A stretch of 64,000 nucleotides of DNA, taken from positions 1,647,999 through 1,711,998 of the forward strand of contig OX638343.1 in NCBI GenBank assembly GCA_951813075.1, read 5' to 3'. Below, piece by piece: positions 29,335 through 38,585 of this stretch. The stretch is from Arenicellales bacterium (GTDB lineage Bacteria > Pseudomonadota > Gammaproteobacteria > Arenicellales > JAJDZL01). The notes beneath the pieces are model-generated. The model was not told the origin of the DNA. It searched no databases and was given only the letters and a program-made list of their open reading frames with translations. The stretch's first letter is position 1; every line of letters begins with the position of its first letter. The position numbers and the translations under genes were made by a program.

Positions 29335-30480
29335 TCAAGTGAACCTCAATGAGTCGGATTGAGTTATTTGATTCCCATAATCCAATAGCAGTCTCCGCCA
29401 ACTAATTACATGGATTCCATCTTTTGTAGTGAATTCCTGAGGATCAAATTGATGAACTTGAACCGCATCGCACTCAGGAAATTTCGACTTGAAGTACTTC
29501 AAATTCTTTGAGACGCCTCTAAAGCGAAGTTTACATTCGATCGCACAAATTGGTTGTTTGTTCTCTGTAATGATGAAATCTACTTCCCGCCCGTCAATAT
29601 CCCGAAAATAAACCATGTCGACATCGCGACCCTCCCAGTCCTGAATAAAGTGAACCCACTTTAAAATGTGACTTGCGATCAGGTTTTCGAATCGTGCCTC
29701 TTGATCCTCCACCTCTGCCCAGTTGTAGTGATAGTGCTTCTGCTCTTTTCTTACAGCTCTAATCTTGGGGGATCCTAGTGGGGAAAGTCTATAAATCAAG
29801 TACATTCGTTCAAAAATTTCCAGCCAGCTGGCGACTGTCTTGTGTGCACAGTTCAAATCCTCTCGAAGCGCATTGATCGATAAAGGACTACCGACTAGTT
29901 GAGGCAATTGCAACAGTAGCAACTCCATGGACGATAACTTTTGCGTCAATTCCAGATCTCTGATGTCTTCATTCACTACTCTGCTTCGGAATTCACGCAT
30001 CCAACGACGTGCCTGCTTTTGTGACCCGGACAGAAATGGTTCTGGAAATCCACCCAATGTCAACAGGCATTCGAAATCAGTTTGTGACCGAACATCGAGT
30101 TCGTCCACAGTTAACGGATGCAAACGGTAATAGTGATAACGACCCTGCAACGAGTCACCAGAATGACGATAGTAATCAAGCCTCGCACTACCAGTAACTA
30201 ATAATTTCTTTTCATTAAAGTTCTTGTCATAAAAACCCTTGATGTAGTTTCGCCAATTCCCAAACTTATGAATCTCATCAAATATCACGAATGATTCGAC
30301 AGGAAATTTTTCTCTCAGAACAAATTCCCGATCTTCCAAGTCATCCCAATTCAGGTATCGATGCCCATCGGGTGCAATATTGAGTGAAAGTGTTGTTTTT
30401 CCAACTTGTCGAGGACCACCGACAAAAACCATTTTTCGATTCAGGTCCTCAATCACATAGGATTCTAAATATCGTCGCAT
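29335..30480 (-). CDS. AAA ATPase with DUF4143 domain
   Basis: 381 residues. An N-terminal AAA_14 domain has Walker A GGPRQVGKTTL (about 21-31) and Walker B VIFDEIHKF; sensor region LLVTGSARLDYY. The C-terminal DUF4143 part has a winged-helix-like segment (LSINALREDLNCAHKTVASWLEIFERMYL) and ends in a PD-(D/E)xK-like motif, REVDFII then AIECK. Such ATPases are widespread, mobile and of unknown function; toxin, defence and regulatory roles have been suggested. It stands alone, with two tandem palindromes upstream and gene relics on both sides, interrupting the adk-to-pfp region. Confidence 0.88.
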   Translation of the reverse strand: MRRYLESYVIEDLNRKMVFVGGPRQVGKTTLSLNIAPDGHRYLNWDDLEDREFVLREKFPVESFVIFDEIHKFGNWRNYIKGFYDKNFNEKKLLVTGSARLDYYRHSGDSLQGRYHYYRLHPLTVDELDVRSQTDFECLLTLGGFPEPFLSGSQKQARRWMREFRSRVVNEDIRDLELTQKLSSMELLLLQLPQLVGSPLSINALREDLNCAHKTVASWLEIFERMYLIYRLSPLGSPKIRAVRKEQKHYHYNWAEVEDQEARFENLIASHILKWVHFIQDWEGRDVDMVYFRDIDGREVDFIITENKQPICAIECKLRFRGVSKNLKYFKSKFPECDAVQVHQFDPQEFTTKDGIHVISWRRLLLDYGNQITQSDSLRFT

Positions 30481-30496
30481 ACTTCAATACTACATG

Positions 30497-30554
30497 ATTT
30501 TTTGACATGTATCTAAAATACTCGCAATATTTTTTGATACCAGTCAAAAATACT
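30497..30554 (-). promoter_or_regulatory. Two tandem operator-like imperfect palindromes upstream of the DUF4143 ATPase
   Basis: Boxes at 30497-30522 and 30529-30554 share the left arm ATTTTTTGA and right end AAAATACT; each is itself an imperfect inverted repeat (TATTTTTTGA ... TCAAAAATA in the second). Spacing is 32 bases, about three helical turns. They begin 17 bases before the start codon, so they could be operators of an autoregulated promoter. Confidence 0.5.
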
Positions 30555-30563
30555 AGTTTATCG

Positions 30564-30815
30564 TTAGATTCTCACCTTGATTGCAATTTCGATAAAGTCA
30601 AGGTGTTGTTGTGGAACGCGAATCGATGCTGCTAATTTTCTCCTCACCTCGCGATCCGGGGAATTCACCGTGTATTCGCCGATTCCAAGCCGCCGGGTAC
30701 GCTGAAGTGACAGTGCTATACCGCCGCAGAGCGGTGCTGGAGCCCAATAACTCAAGACTCGTTGACAACTTTCTGATGTATGAACATTTACATCTGCGGT
30801 CTTGAGTGCGTACAA
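30564..30815 (-). pseudogene. Decayed gene fragment, relic copy 2
   Basis: An 83-codon frame whose 3' half (30579-30694) is homologous to relic copy 1 at 28928-29043. The translated end GEYTVNSPDREVRRKLAASIRVPQQHLDFIEI is not a family I recognise. It is probably the tail of a once longer gene; no good start or ribosome binding site. The following 30816-31251 holds nothing I can identify. Confidence 0.4.
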
Positions 30816-31251
30816 CTACATGTCGGGCTGAGCTTGACGGTGACGCTGGCGAACACATGTCTTACCGTCGAAGCTCAAAATGAAATTAGATGTGCTTAAT
30901 CTGCTGGCCACTGGTCGCTATAACTCAACCCGTTAGCGGGACCGTTGACAGTGAATACCGAAGTAACATCCCGCGCGTCACTCGCTCGCAACGCTCAAAA
31001 CAGCGCCATCGCCACTAAATCATCTTTAGCCTCCACCGTTTCGACATCTGGAATGCTTGCAGCAGTCAGTCATATCGCTCCAACGAGAAAGTCTCAATTG
31101 CAGTACTTAATCTCGACAATTTCCGGCTGAATGAGTATATTTCTCTATTGAGTTCACTTGGCTCGTTATCATCATAGGTTGACTTTTTTCCTTAGTCGCA
31201 CACAGTACGACTTCCCAGTCAGGTCGCCTAAACGAGTCTGGAACTGATTCC

Positions 31252-31638
31252 ATGAACTATAGAACTACAAATGTCATGATTGACTATTCAGAATCAGAAA
31301 TCCGTGCCGTCGAAGAAACTTTGAGACAGCGCTACAGAGAAGATGTCGATGTTCATCTCGCGGATTGCGAAGTACAATCGGACAGCAACGCGGAAGAGCT
31401 GGTCGAACGGCCGGCACTATTCTGGCAGGCTCAGGGTTGCAACTTCATCGTAATCAAAATGGATAATGAGAGGTTTGAAGGACGATATTTCCATAGTCCA
31501 AGTGAACAGTTCGGAAGCCGACAGCAGATTTACAAAGACGTCGTCAACTGTATGCTTGCGCTACTTAGAGATCAAGCCGATAAAATACGTGAAGCCCCAA
31601 GCGTCAGTACCGAAACCACGGGTGCTAATCTGATTTGA
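31252..31638 (+). CDS. Small hypothetical protein upstream of pfp
   Basis: 128 residues (ATG at 31252; an internal ATG at 31276 gives MIDYSESEIRAVEETLRQRY). Composition is that of a soluble, acidic, real protein: predicted helix ESEIRAVEETLRQRYRED, strands VHLADCEVQ and NFIVIKM, helix QIYKDVVNCMLALLRDQADKI. No signal peptide or membrane segment. I do not recognise the family. It ends 27 bases before pfp on the same strand, so it is probably co-transcribed. Confidence 0.65.
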   Translation: MNYRTTNVMIDYSESEIRAVEETLRQRYREDVDVHLADCEVQSDSNAEELVERPALFWQAQGCNFIVIKMDNERFEGRYFHSPSEQFGSRQQIYKDVVNCMLALLRDQADKIREAPSVSTETTGANLI

Positions 31639-31665
31639 TTTTGGGCTAGGCTACGTAATCTGCTG

Positions 31666-32940
31666 ATGACAATTTTCGGAAATCTTCTATATGCTCAATC
31701 CGGTGGGGTCACTTCCGTCATCAATGTTTCTGCGGCAGCTGTTATTGAGACGGCGCACACACATCCAGACGCAATTGGACGGGTATTGGCCGCCAAAGAT
31801 GGAATCCTGGGTATTCTGAATGAAACGCTGATCGATGTAACTGAAGAACCTGCTGAAAACCTGATTGCCCTAAAACACACCCCTTCAGGTGCATTCGGAT
31901 CATGTCGTTATAAACTTCAGGATCCGGAGAGGCAGCAACGCGAATTCGATCGGGTTGTTGAAGTGTTTGAGCAACACAACATCCGCCATTTTCTCTACAA
32001 CGGTGGTAATGATTCGGCGGATACCTGTCTCAAACTTGCGCGCCAGCTAGAAAATCGCATTGGGGATGTCACGGTCAATCACATACCAAAAACAGTTGAC
32101 AACGATCTCGCCATCACCGACTGCTGTCCTGGATTCGGGTCAGTCGCCAAATACATTGCCGTTTCAACCCGCGAAGCAAGTTTCGATGTCGCAGCCATGG
32201 CCAGCACTTCAACCAAAGTCTTCATCATCGAAGTCATGGGACGGCATGCAGGTTGGATTGCCGCCGCTGGAGGGCTTGCTTCCGATCGCGAAACCAATAT
32301 TCCGATTGTCATTCTGTTTCCGGAAATTCCTTTCGACCGCGCAAAGTTCAGTCGCAAGGTTGAGCACTATGTGCAAACCTATGGATACGTTTCGATTGTC
32401 GTATCCGAAGGTGCTCGTTACGAGAACGGCAAGTTTCTGTCAGAACAGGGCACCAAGGATGCGTTCGGTCATGCCCAACTGGGCGGTGCCGCGCAGGTTG
32501 TAGCACAAATAGTCAAGGACGACCTGGGCTTCAAGTACCACTATGCAATCGCTGACTACCTGCAGAGATCGGCGCGCCACATCGCATCAAAAACTGATGT
32601 TGACCAAGCCTACGCCTTAGGCAAAACGGCAGTCGAATATGCAGCCAGTGGAAAATCAGGTTTGATGCCGGCAATTCGCAGACTGTCGGATGCGCCTTAT
32701 AGATGGGATATTGTTGAAGCGGATCTGACAGACGTAGCAAACGCGGAGAAAATGTTGCCACGCGACTTCATTTCAGAGGACGGATTTGGAATCACTCATG
32801 TTGCCCGAAACTATCTGTCCCCACTGATCGAGGGGGAAAACTACCCGCCATACTCGAATGGGTTGCCGCAATATGTCAGATTGCAGAATAAATTGATCGC
32901 TCCAAAGCTACCCACCGACTGGAACAGCAAAGAAGAATGA
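31666..32940 (+). CDS. pfp: Pyrophosphate-dependent 6-phosphofructokinase
   Basis: 424 residues. It phosphorylates fructose 6-phosphate using PPi instead of ATP, reversibly. The donor site reads GGNDSADT, where ATP enzymes have GGDGS, and the PPi-specific lysine is in PKTVDND. Substrate motifs GRHAGWIAAAGGL and SEGARYENG follow. Family knowledge: the Asp after GGN and the Lys of PKTVDND prevent ATP use. The converging neighbour is a PPi-driven ion pump, so the region concerns pyrophosphate use. Confidence 0.95.
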   Translation: MTIFGNLLYAQSGGVTSVINVSAAAVIETAHTHPDAIGRVLAAKDGILGILNETLIDVTEEPAENLIALKHTPSGAFGSCRYKLQDPERQQREFDRVVEVFEQHNIRHFLYNGGNDSADTCLKLARQLENRIGDVTVNHIPKTVDNDLAITDCCPGFGSVAKYIAVSTREASFDVAAMASTSTKVFIIEVMGRHAGWIAAAGGLASDRETNIPIVILFPEIPFDRAKFSRKVEHYVQTYGYVSIVVSEGARYENGKFLSEQGTKDAFGHAQLGGAAQVVAQIVKDDLGFKYHYAIADYLQRSARHIASKTDVDQAYALGKTAVEYAASGKSGLMPAIRRLSDAPYRWDIVEADLTDVANAEKMLPRDFISEDGFGITHVARNYLSPLIEGENYPPYSNGLPQYVRLQNKLIAPKLPTDWNSKEE

Positions 32941-33366
32941 TTGCGGCAATAACAATAGACAAAACTCGGGAACTACGCTTGTAACGGATTAATTTCGGTG
33001 GCTGCTACAATCGCAATTCGGCTCGAATGATAATTGCTGACGCGAAGCGTGAGCGAACATGGCATCCTAGCAGCAGACAGCTTGTTTCAGGAACCTGTCT
33101 CGGAAACTGTCTTCGCAATCAAACCCAGTGAGTAACCGAGCACACCGGGTAGTAGATAGCCAAGGTTAGACTTTAACCTGCCTTTACCGGTTTGAGACTC
33201 TCGCTTTACAACTTTTAGTCTAACGAACACATAAAGAGGGTTCCTCGCGCTCGAGCCCTGCGCCAGCTCCAGACGCTACCACGACCCGCGCGATGCCTTA
33301 TCCAGGTGTTACTGATTGTATTGACACGTACTGCGATGTTTCCTCAAACCACTTGGATTCGTACTG
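32941..33366. other. Gap between convergent pfp and hppA
   Basis: About 425 bases. No credible frame, strong hairpin with T-run or known RNA was found. It must hold the transcription ends of both genes. Confidence 0.4.
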
Positions 33367-35367
33367 TCAGAGTAATGGCGCAATCACCAGACTGACGATC
33401 GCCATGACGTTGATCAGGATGTTCATGGACGGTCCAGAAGTGTCCTTGAATGGATCACCGACTGTATCCCCGACAACCACAGCCTTGTGAACATCAGAAC
33501 CCTTGCCACCAAGGTTGCCACTCTCGACATATTTTTTGGCATTGTCCCATGCGCCACCCGCGTTAGCCATTGTTAATGCCAGCAAAACGCAACCGATCAG
33601 CGCACCACCCAGCATACCGCCAAGTGCTTCCGGTCCAAGTGGTGAGAATCCAACCACAACGGGGGCGGCTACTGCGAGAACACCCGGTGGTACCATTTTG
33701 CGCAATGCTGCCTTGGTTGCGATATCTACACAACGCTCGGTATCAGGCTCAGCTTTACCTTCGAGCAATCCGGGAATTTCCTTGAACTGACGACGAATCT
33801 CCTTGATCATGTCGAACGCCGCGTCACCCACTGCGGTCATCGTCATACTGCTGACAAGAAATGGGAAGATGCCACCTAAGAACATTCCGGCAAGAACTAT
33901 CGGATTATTGATCTGCAATGAAAATTCGGGATCATTGAGTGTAACCGTTTCAATAAAGGCTGTGATAATCGCCAGTGCAGCCAACGCGGCAGCACCAATC
34001 GCAAATCCCTTTCCAATTGCTGCTGTGGTATTACCCAGCGCATCAAGTGAATCAGTGATTTCACGGGTTTCTTCGCCGAGACCTGCCATTTCGGCAATTC
34101 CACCAGCGTTGTCTGCCACTGGTCCATAGGCATCAATCGCCATGGTCATACCCACTGTCGCAAGCATTCCTACAGCCGCAATACCGACACCGTAGAGTCC
34201 GGCAAGATAACTTGCCACTACAATGATGGTGCAGAGCATAAGTAACGGTACGACTACCGACTGCATACCGACAGACAAACCTGTGATCATCACAGTTGCG
34301 GGACCTGTTTCACCACCCTTGGCAATCTTACGAATCGGACTGCCGCTGGTATAGTAGTCGGTTACCATACCGATTACAATTCCTCCGACAGCACCGATAA
34401 GAACAGCGCCCCAAACCGACATATCCACGCCGACCCAGCCCACGACAAAGGCTGCAGCGCCGATAAAGATGACGGATGCGCCAATCGTACCAATCCGCAA
34501 CGCAACCTCAGCAGACTTCGAAGTAAATATCCGCACAAGAATGATGCCCGCCAGTGAGCACAGAATTCCTGCCGAAGAGAGCGCGAGCGGCAAAAACATA
34601 AGACTGTTCTGCGCACCCAGATCTGATTCGCTCAGTGTCGCCGCAATTGCAATGCTGGCGATCATCGAGCCGCAATATGACTCGAAAATATCTGATCCCA
34701 TACCTGCAACATCGCCAACGTTATCTCCGACATTGTCGGCGATTACGCCTGGATTGCGAGGGTCATCCTCTGGTATTCCCGCTTCAATCTTTCCAACCAG
34801 ATCAGCACCAACGTCGGCACTTTTTGTGAAAATACCGCCACCGACACGGGAAAACAAAGCCACAGACGAGGCGCCCATGCCAAATCCATGAATCGCGTGT
34901 GCTGAATGGGGATCAGAACCGAAATACAGATAAAGCAATCCCAGTCCGAAAAGCCCCATTGCAGCAATCGTCAAACCCATGATCGAACCGCCGAAAAAAG
35001 CCACAGTCAACGCCTCCGAAGCTCCTCGGGTATGAGCAGCAGTGGTTGTGCGGGCATTTGCTTTTGTTGCGGTGTACATCCCGATGTATCCAGCACTGCC
35101 AGAACAAAACGCACCCAGCAAGAATGCGTACATCGAGTTCAGACCAAGATCAGAAATCGCGATAAAGATTGCAACGACTGCTACAAATACAATCAGTATT
35201 GTGTATTCACGGCGCATGAAGACCATTGAGCCCTTGTGAATTGCGGACGATATTTCAACAACCTTGCCTTCGCCTTCAGGGAAGCGCTTGACATAACCGT
35301 ACACGATCCATGCAGATACTAACCCGAGAATTCCGAGACTTACCGGAATCCAGCCCGCTGCGTCCAT
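33367..35367 (-). CDS. hppA: Membrane-bound ion-translocating pyrophosphatase
   Basis: 666 residues with about 16 membrane helices; couples PPi hydrolysis to export of H+ or Na+. Catalytic blocks are intact: [38 protein letters not shown], and the C-terminal [13 protein letters not shown]. The cation site reads [10 protein letters not shown]; Ala and Gly at the positions that are Lys and Thr in K+-independent enzymes indicate the K+-dependent class. That class includes both H+ and Na+ pumps, so the ion is undecided. A strong AAGGAGATATACATG ribosome binding site fixes the start at 35367. Confidence 0.96.
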   Translation of the reverse strand: MDAAGWIPVSLGILGLVSAWIVYGYVKRFPEGEGKVVEISSAIHKGSMVFMRREYTILIVFVAVVAIFIAISDLGLNSMYAFLLGAFCSGSAGYIGMYTATKANARTTTAAHTRGASEALTVAFFGGSIMGLTIAAMGLFGLGLLYLYFGSDPHSAHAIHGFGMGASSVALFSRVGGGIFTKSADVGADLVGKIEAGIPEDDPRNPGVIADNVGDNVGDVAGMGSDIFESYCGSMIASIAIAATLSESDLGAQNSLMFLPLALSSAGILCSLAGIILVRIFTSKSAEVALRIGTIGASVIFIGAAAFVVGWVGVDMSVWGAVLIGAVGGIVIGMVTDYYTSGSPIRKIAKGGETGPATVMITGLSVGMQSVVVPLLMLCTIIVVASYLAGLYGVGIAAVGMLATVGMTMAIDAYGPVADNAGGIAEMAGLGEETREITDSLDALGNTTAAIGKGFAIGAAALAALAIITAFIETVTLNDPEFSLQINNPIVLAGMFLGGIFPFLVSSMTMTAVGDAAFDMIKEIRRQFKEIPGLLEGKAEPDTERCVDIATKAALRKMVPPGVLAVAAPVVVGFSPLGPEALGGMLGGALIGCVLLALTMANAGGAWDNAKKYVESGNLGGKGSDVHKAVVVGDTVGDPFKDTSGPSMNILINVMAIVSLVIAPLL

Positions 35368-35779
35368 GTATATCTCCTTGAATTTATTTCACAAAATAAC
35401 CGCTGATCTAGCGATTCTATCAATATGACGTGCAAACAAGAATCGCTCTCTTGACAGCGGTAACAAAAACGAATTCATCAATTAGGATTGTGCAACTATC
35501 GCCTGACACCTTGCGTCTAGTGAGAGATGGCGATCTATGCGCAATTAATTGACTAAAACGCCTAATTTTAACTCAAATTAGCGTTAATGATAAAACTGTG
35601 TGAGGTGTTTTACGCTCAAATTGTGCATTTGCAACGCTCTGCCATACCCGAACCGAGTGTAGCGGGATGGATTGAATTCAAACCGCAGGTGTGAAATGAA
35701 TTCTCCGATATTTACCCAACTTTTGATATGGCTGTTGCCGATAAAGAAATGCCGCCGCGAACAAAGACGTCCAGGCGGC

Positions 35780-35815
35780 AAATAAAATTAATGGCAAGTG
35801 ATTCTTTCGCTTGCC
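35780..35815 (-). terminator. Probable terminator of sodC
   Basis: Read on the minus strand, GGCAAG and CTTGCC (35815-35793) form a stem that extends inward with one mismatch, followed by ATTAATTTTATTT. It lies about 50 bases after the sodC stop. The rest of 35368-35862 has no supported gene; a 65-codon frame there has no recognisable features. Confidence 0.5.
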
Positions 35816-35862
35816 TACAAGCTCTATTGTGATTGTGTCGTTACGCGATTCTTTGAGAAACT

Positions 35863-36411
35863 TTACATCATTCCGGTAATCACACCACAGGCAACCCGCC
35901 CACCAGCGCCTCCAATCGGCTGAGTTGTATGATCATCACCCATCGCGTGAACGACGAGCGCTGAGCCATCTTCATCCATGAGATCGGCTGATGCATCGGA
36001 CGCATTTTCCATCATTCCCTTAAGATGAACGGCCGTCGTGTACATTTCTGCCATCACGCTTCCATCTGAATGTACATAGATATTCGGTAAATCTCCATTG
36101 TCAGGTCCATCTGGATTCAAGAGCCCGTGAGAAGCACCGACAACGTTGATATGGCCTTTTGATGCCTTGAAATCTGGTTCGCAAGTTCCAACACTATGGA
36201 TGTGTATGGCGTGCTTGCCTGGTTCCAACCCAGACAATTGCACCAGGATCACTACACCTTGGGGGCCCTGCCATAGCTTGGCATCTCCGATCATGTCTCC
36301 ATCTGTATTGACAAAGTGCGCCATGGCAGTTGCTTTCGCCATTTCATCGGCCAATACAGCGTTACAAAACAAAGCACCTGCGCAAGCTAATATAGTTATA
36401 AATTTTTTCAC
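35863..36411 (-). CDS. sodC: Cu/Zn superoxide dismutase family protein, periplasmic
   Basis: The GTG at 36411 is preceded by AGGGAGGAC eight bases away and gives 182 residues with signal peptide MKKFITILACAGALFCNAVLA; an ATG at 36432 lies inside that ribosome binding site. Copper ligands HAIHIHS and a downstream VVHAMGDDH are present, as are the disulfide cysteines (GTCEPD, VACGVI) and GGRVACGVI. In the zinc loop, family members usually read GPHxGDLPN; here it reads GPDNGDLPN, so one zinc His is Asp. Activity is likely but should not be assumed. Confidence 0.88.
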   Translation of the reverse strand: MKKFITILACAGALFCNAVLADEMAKATAMAHFVNTDGDMIGDAKLWQGPQGVVILVQLSGLEPGKHAIHIHSVGTCEPDFKASKGHINVVGASHGLLNPDGPDNGDLPNIYVHSDGSVMAEMYTTAVHLKGMMENASDASADLMDEDGSALVVHAMGDDHTTQPIGGAGGRVACGVITGMM

Positions 36412-36502
36412 TGTCTTGTCCTCCCTCATCATGAGTAGTAACTGAAGTCATTATTGACATTCAGCGTATTGTTGTCAAATCACACATGCTGTGTAATTTC
36501 GT

Positions 36503-37405
36503 TTATTTGGACGGTTTCTTCCTCGCTCGCGGATGAGCCCGGTCATATTCTTTTGATAGGTGCCCGAAGTCCAGATGAGTGTAGATCTGAGTCGTCGATA
36601 AATTCGCGTGCCCAAGAAACTCCTGGATCGCTCGAATGTCACTGCTGGATTCAAGAACATGTGTCGCGAATGAGTGTCGCAGCATATGAGGATGCACTCT
36701 CACGGGCATGCCCTGCTCCACTCCACGAACATCAAATCTCTTTTGAATGGCTCTGCTGCCGGGACGTCGTCCCCTCGCTGTGACAAACAATGCAGTCTCG
36801 TCGGCTGCTGCCCATTCGTGCCGCCTCTTCAGCCACTCCTCAAGTGATTTTGAAGCATAAGACCCAATCGGAACGATTCTTTCTTTGGAACCTTTCCCAA
36901 GCACCCGAATCAGTTTCTCGACTAAATTGACGTCGTTCACGTTCGCTCCGACAAGTTCTTGCAGTCGAATACCAGAAGAATAAAAGAGTTCAAAAATCGC
37001 CCGATCGCGAACAGTTATCAAATCGTCGCCTTTGAGGTCTACCAGCCCAATCGCCTGTTCGGCTGTCAGGACTTTGGGCAACTTGCGCGGGGATTTTGGC
37101 GCTGATACACCGTCGAATGGGTTATAGGTGACAAGTTTCTCTCGCATCAGGAACCGAAAGAATGAACGCGAGCTCGAGAGCATTCTGCCGATACTCTTTC
37201 CGGATAGTCCGTTGCGATGGCAATCGCCCGCAAATCCGCGAGCGAGCACCGCAGTGAACTTAGTCCAACTTTGAATGTTTCGTTCGGTTCGATACAGGTT
37301 CAGTCGTTGCAAATCCCGGCTGTAGTTGGAGACAGTATGTGGCGACAGCCTTCGTTCTTTCTCCAGGTGACTGACGAAAAGATGGATCAGATCAGTTGGT
37401 GACAT
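36503..37405 (-). CDS. xerC: Tyrosine recombinase XerC
   Basis: 300 residues, acts with XerD at dif to resolve chromosome dimers. SAM-like N-terminal DNA-binding domain (LEKERRLSPHTVSNYSRDLQRL), then catalytic domain with Arg in SSGIRLQELVG, Lys in GKGSKERIVP, HPHMLRHSFATHVL (His and Arg), His in LGHANLSTTQ and Tyr in IYTHLD. Position 32 bases after dapF is the usual location. The DUF484 gene normally between dapF and xerC is absent. Confidence 0.95.
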   Translation of the reverse strand: MSPTDLIHLFVSHLEKERRLSPHTVSNYSRDLQRLNLYRTERNIQSWTKFTAVLARGFAGDCHRNGLSGKSIGRMLSSSRSFFRFLMREKLVTYNPFDGVSAPKSPRKLPKVLTAEQAIGLVDLKGDDLITVRDRAIFELFYSSGIRLQELVGANVNDVNLVEKLIRVLGKGSKERIVPIGSYASKSLEEWLKRRHEWAAADETALFVTARGRRPGSRAIQKRFDVRGVEQGMPVRVHPHMLRHSFATHVLESSSDIRAIQEFLGHANLSTTQIYTHLDFGHLSKEYDRAHPRARKKPSK

Positions 37406-37437
37406 TTTTCATACCGATGCGGGGTTTCCAAAGTCGA

Positions 37438-38274
37438 TCAGTCCAACAGCAACCGACCATCAAACACATATGTTGTTGGCCCGGTGAGCAAAACTGGAGT
37501 ATCCTCGCCATGCCACTCAACAAACAATTGACCAGCCTCTAAATTAACTGTCACGGAGCTATCCAGCAACCCAAGTCGCCGCCCTGCAATGACGGCAGCG
37601 CTCGCACCACTGCCACAGGCGGATGTCTCTCCGGCGCCGCGTTCATGCACCCGCAAACGAATCGAGTTCGAGGAATCAATTTGCATAAATCCAACATTGG
37701 CTCTTTGTGGGAATCTAGGATGATTTTCGATGGTTCCACCCAATTCATCCACAGGTGCCGACTCCACATCTGGAACAACAATTACCGCATGTGGATTACC
37801 AATCGACAGAACAGATGCCATCAGTGGCTCTCCGTTGACATCCAATTCGTAGATTTTCTGAGCGGTATCGGCCACAAATGGAATTTCCGACGGTTCAAAA
37901 TTAGGAACGCCCAACGACACTGTTACGGTATATTCATCTTTGATCTTACACCGCATGTCATCTGCATGTGTTCGCAATATAATGTCCCCACCATCAGCCA
38001 ACCCGCGATCAAGAAGAAATTTTGCAACACAGCGAGCACCATTTCCGCATTGCGCGGACTCGGACCCGTCATTGTTGTAAATTCGAACCTCAAATATGTT
38101 CTTTTCGGCACAATTTGGAATCACGAGTAAAATTTGATCACATCCAACTCCCCAGTTTCGGTTGGCTATCGACTTCGCTTCAGCCTGTGTCAAACTGGTT
38201 TGCATGTCATCACCAACGATAATTACGAAATCATTGCCTAGTGAGTGCATTTTTGTGAAACGTAACATAAACAA
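37438..38274 (-). CDS. dapF: Diaminopimelate epimerase
   Basis: Converts LL- to meso-diaminopimelate for lysine and peptidoglycan. 278 residues (a second ATG two codons in is equally possible). Start FTKMHSLGNDFVI, first catalytic Cys in SAQCGNGARCVAKF, second in GETSACGSGASAAV, and the NPHAVI substrate region are all present. Followed by xerC; divergent from the small membrane protein gene at 38301. Confidence 0.96.
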   Translation of the reverse strand: MFMLRFTKMHSLGNDFVIIVGDDMQTSLTQAEAKSIANRNWGVGCDQILLVIPNCAEKNIFEVRIYNNDGSESAQCGNGARCVAKFLLDRGLADGGDIILRTHADDMRCKIKDEYTVTVSLGVPNFEPSEIPFVADTAQKIYELDVNGEPLMASVLSIGNPHAVIVVPDVESAPVDELGGTIENHPRFPQRANVGFMQIDSSNSIRLRVHERGAGETSACGSGASAAVIAGRRLGLLDSSVTVNLEAGQLFVEWHGEDTPVLLTGPTTYVFDGRLLLD

Positions 38275-38300
38275 TATCTCGAAAACAGGTACCTGGTAAC

Positions 38301-38585
38301 GTGCGCAAGAATCGCATCAGGCGGTACATCGCGAAACTCCATTCATTCCCGCCTCTGCCGCGTAAGTTGATTGGAATTTCGCTTATCTTGCTGGGATTCC
38401 TCGGTTTCCTGCCAATTATTGGCTTCTGGATGATTCCGCTGGGATTGATTGTACTATCCGCAGACTATCGGTTTGCCCGTTATATTTACGTCAATTTCCG
38501 GTTGCTTTTTCGCCGCGTCAGGCGTTGGAAGTGGGTAACGCGCGCGAGCAGGAGCAATGAATACAGAAACCCATCAATCAAATAA
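38301..38585 (+). CDS. Small membrane protein, PGPGW-like
   Basis: 94 residues from a GTG at 38301. Two adjacent hydrophobic helices (PRKLIGISLILLGFLGFLPII and GFWMIPLGLIVLSADY) are followed by a very basic tail (LLFRRVRRWKW). The layout matches the small PGPGW/DUF-type putative transmembrane proteins seen widely in proteobacteria. Function unknown. Its 3' end overlaps the convergent cysQ by eight bases. Confidence 0.7.
   Translation: MRKNRIRRYIAKLHSFPPLPRKLIGISLILLGFLGFLPIIGFWMIPLGLIVLSADYRFARYIYVNFRLLFRRVRRWKWVTRASRSNEYRNPSIK

Noticed and set aside
34469..34891. 140-codon plus-strand frame opposite hppA
   Set aside because: An antisense shadow of the conserved hppA sequence.
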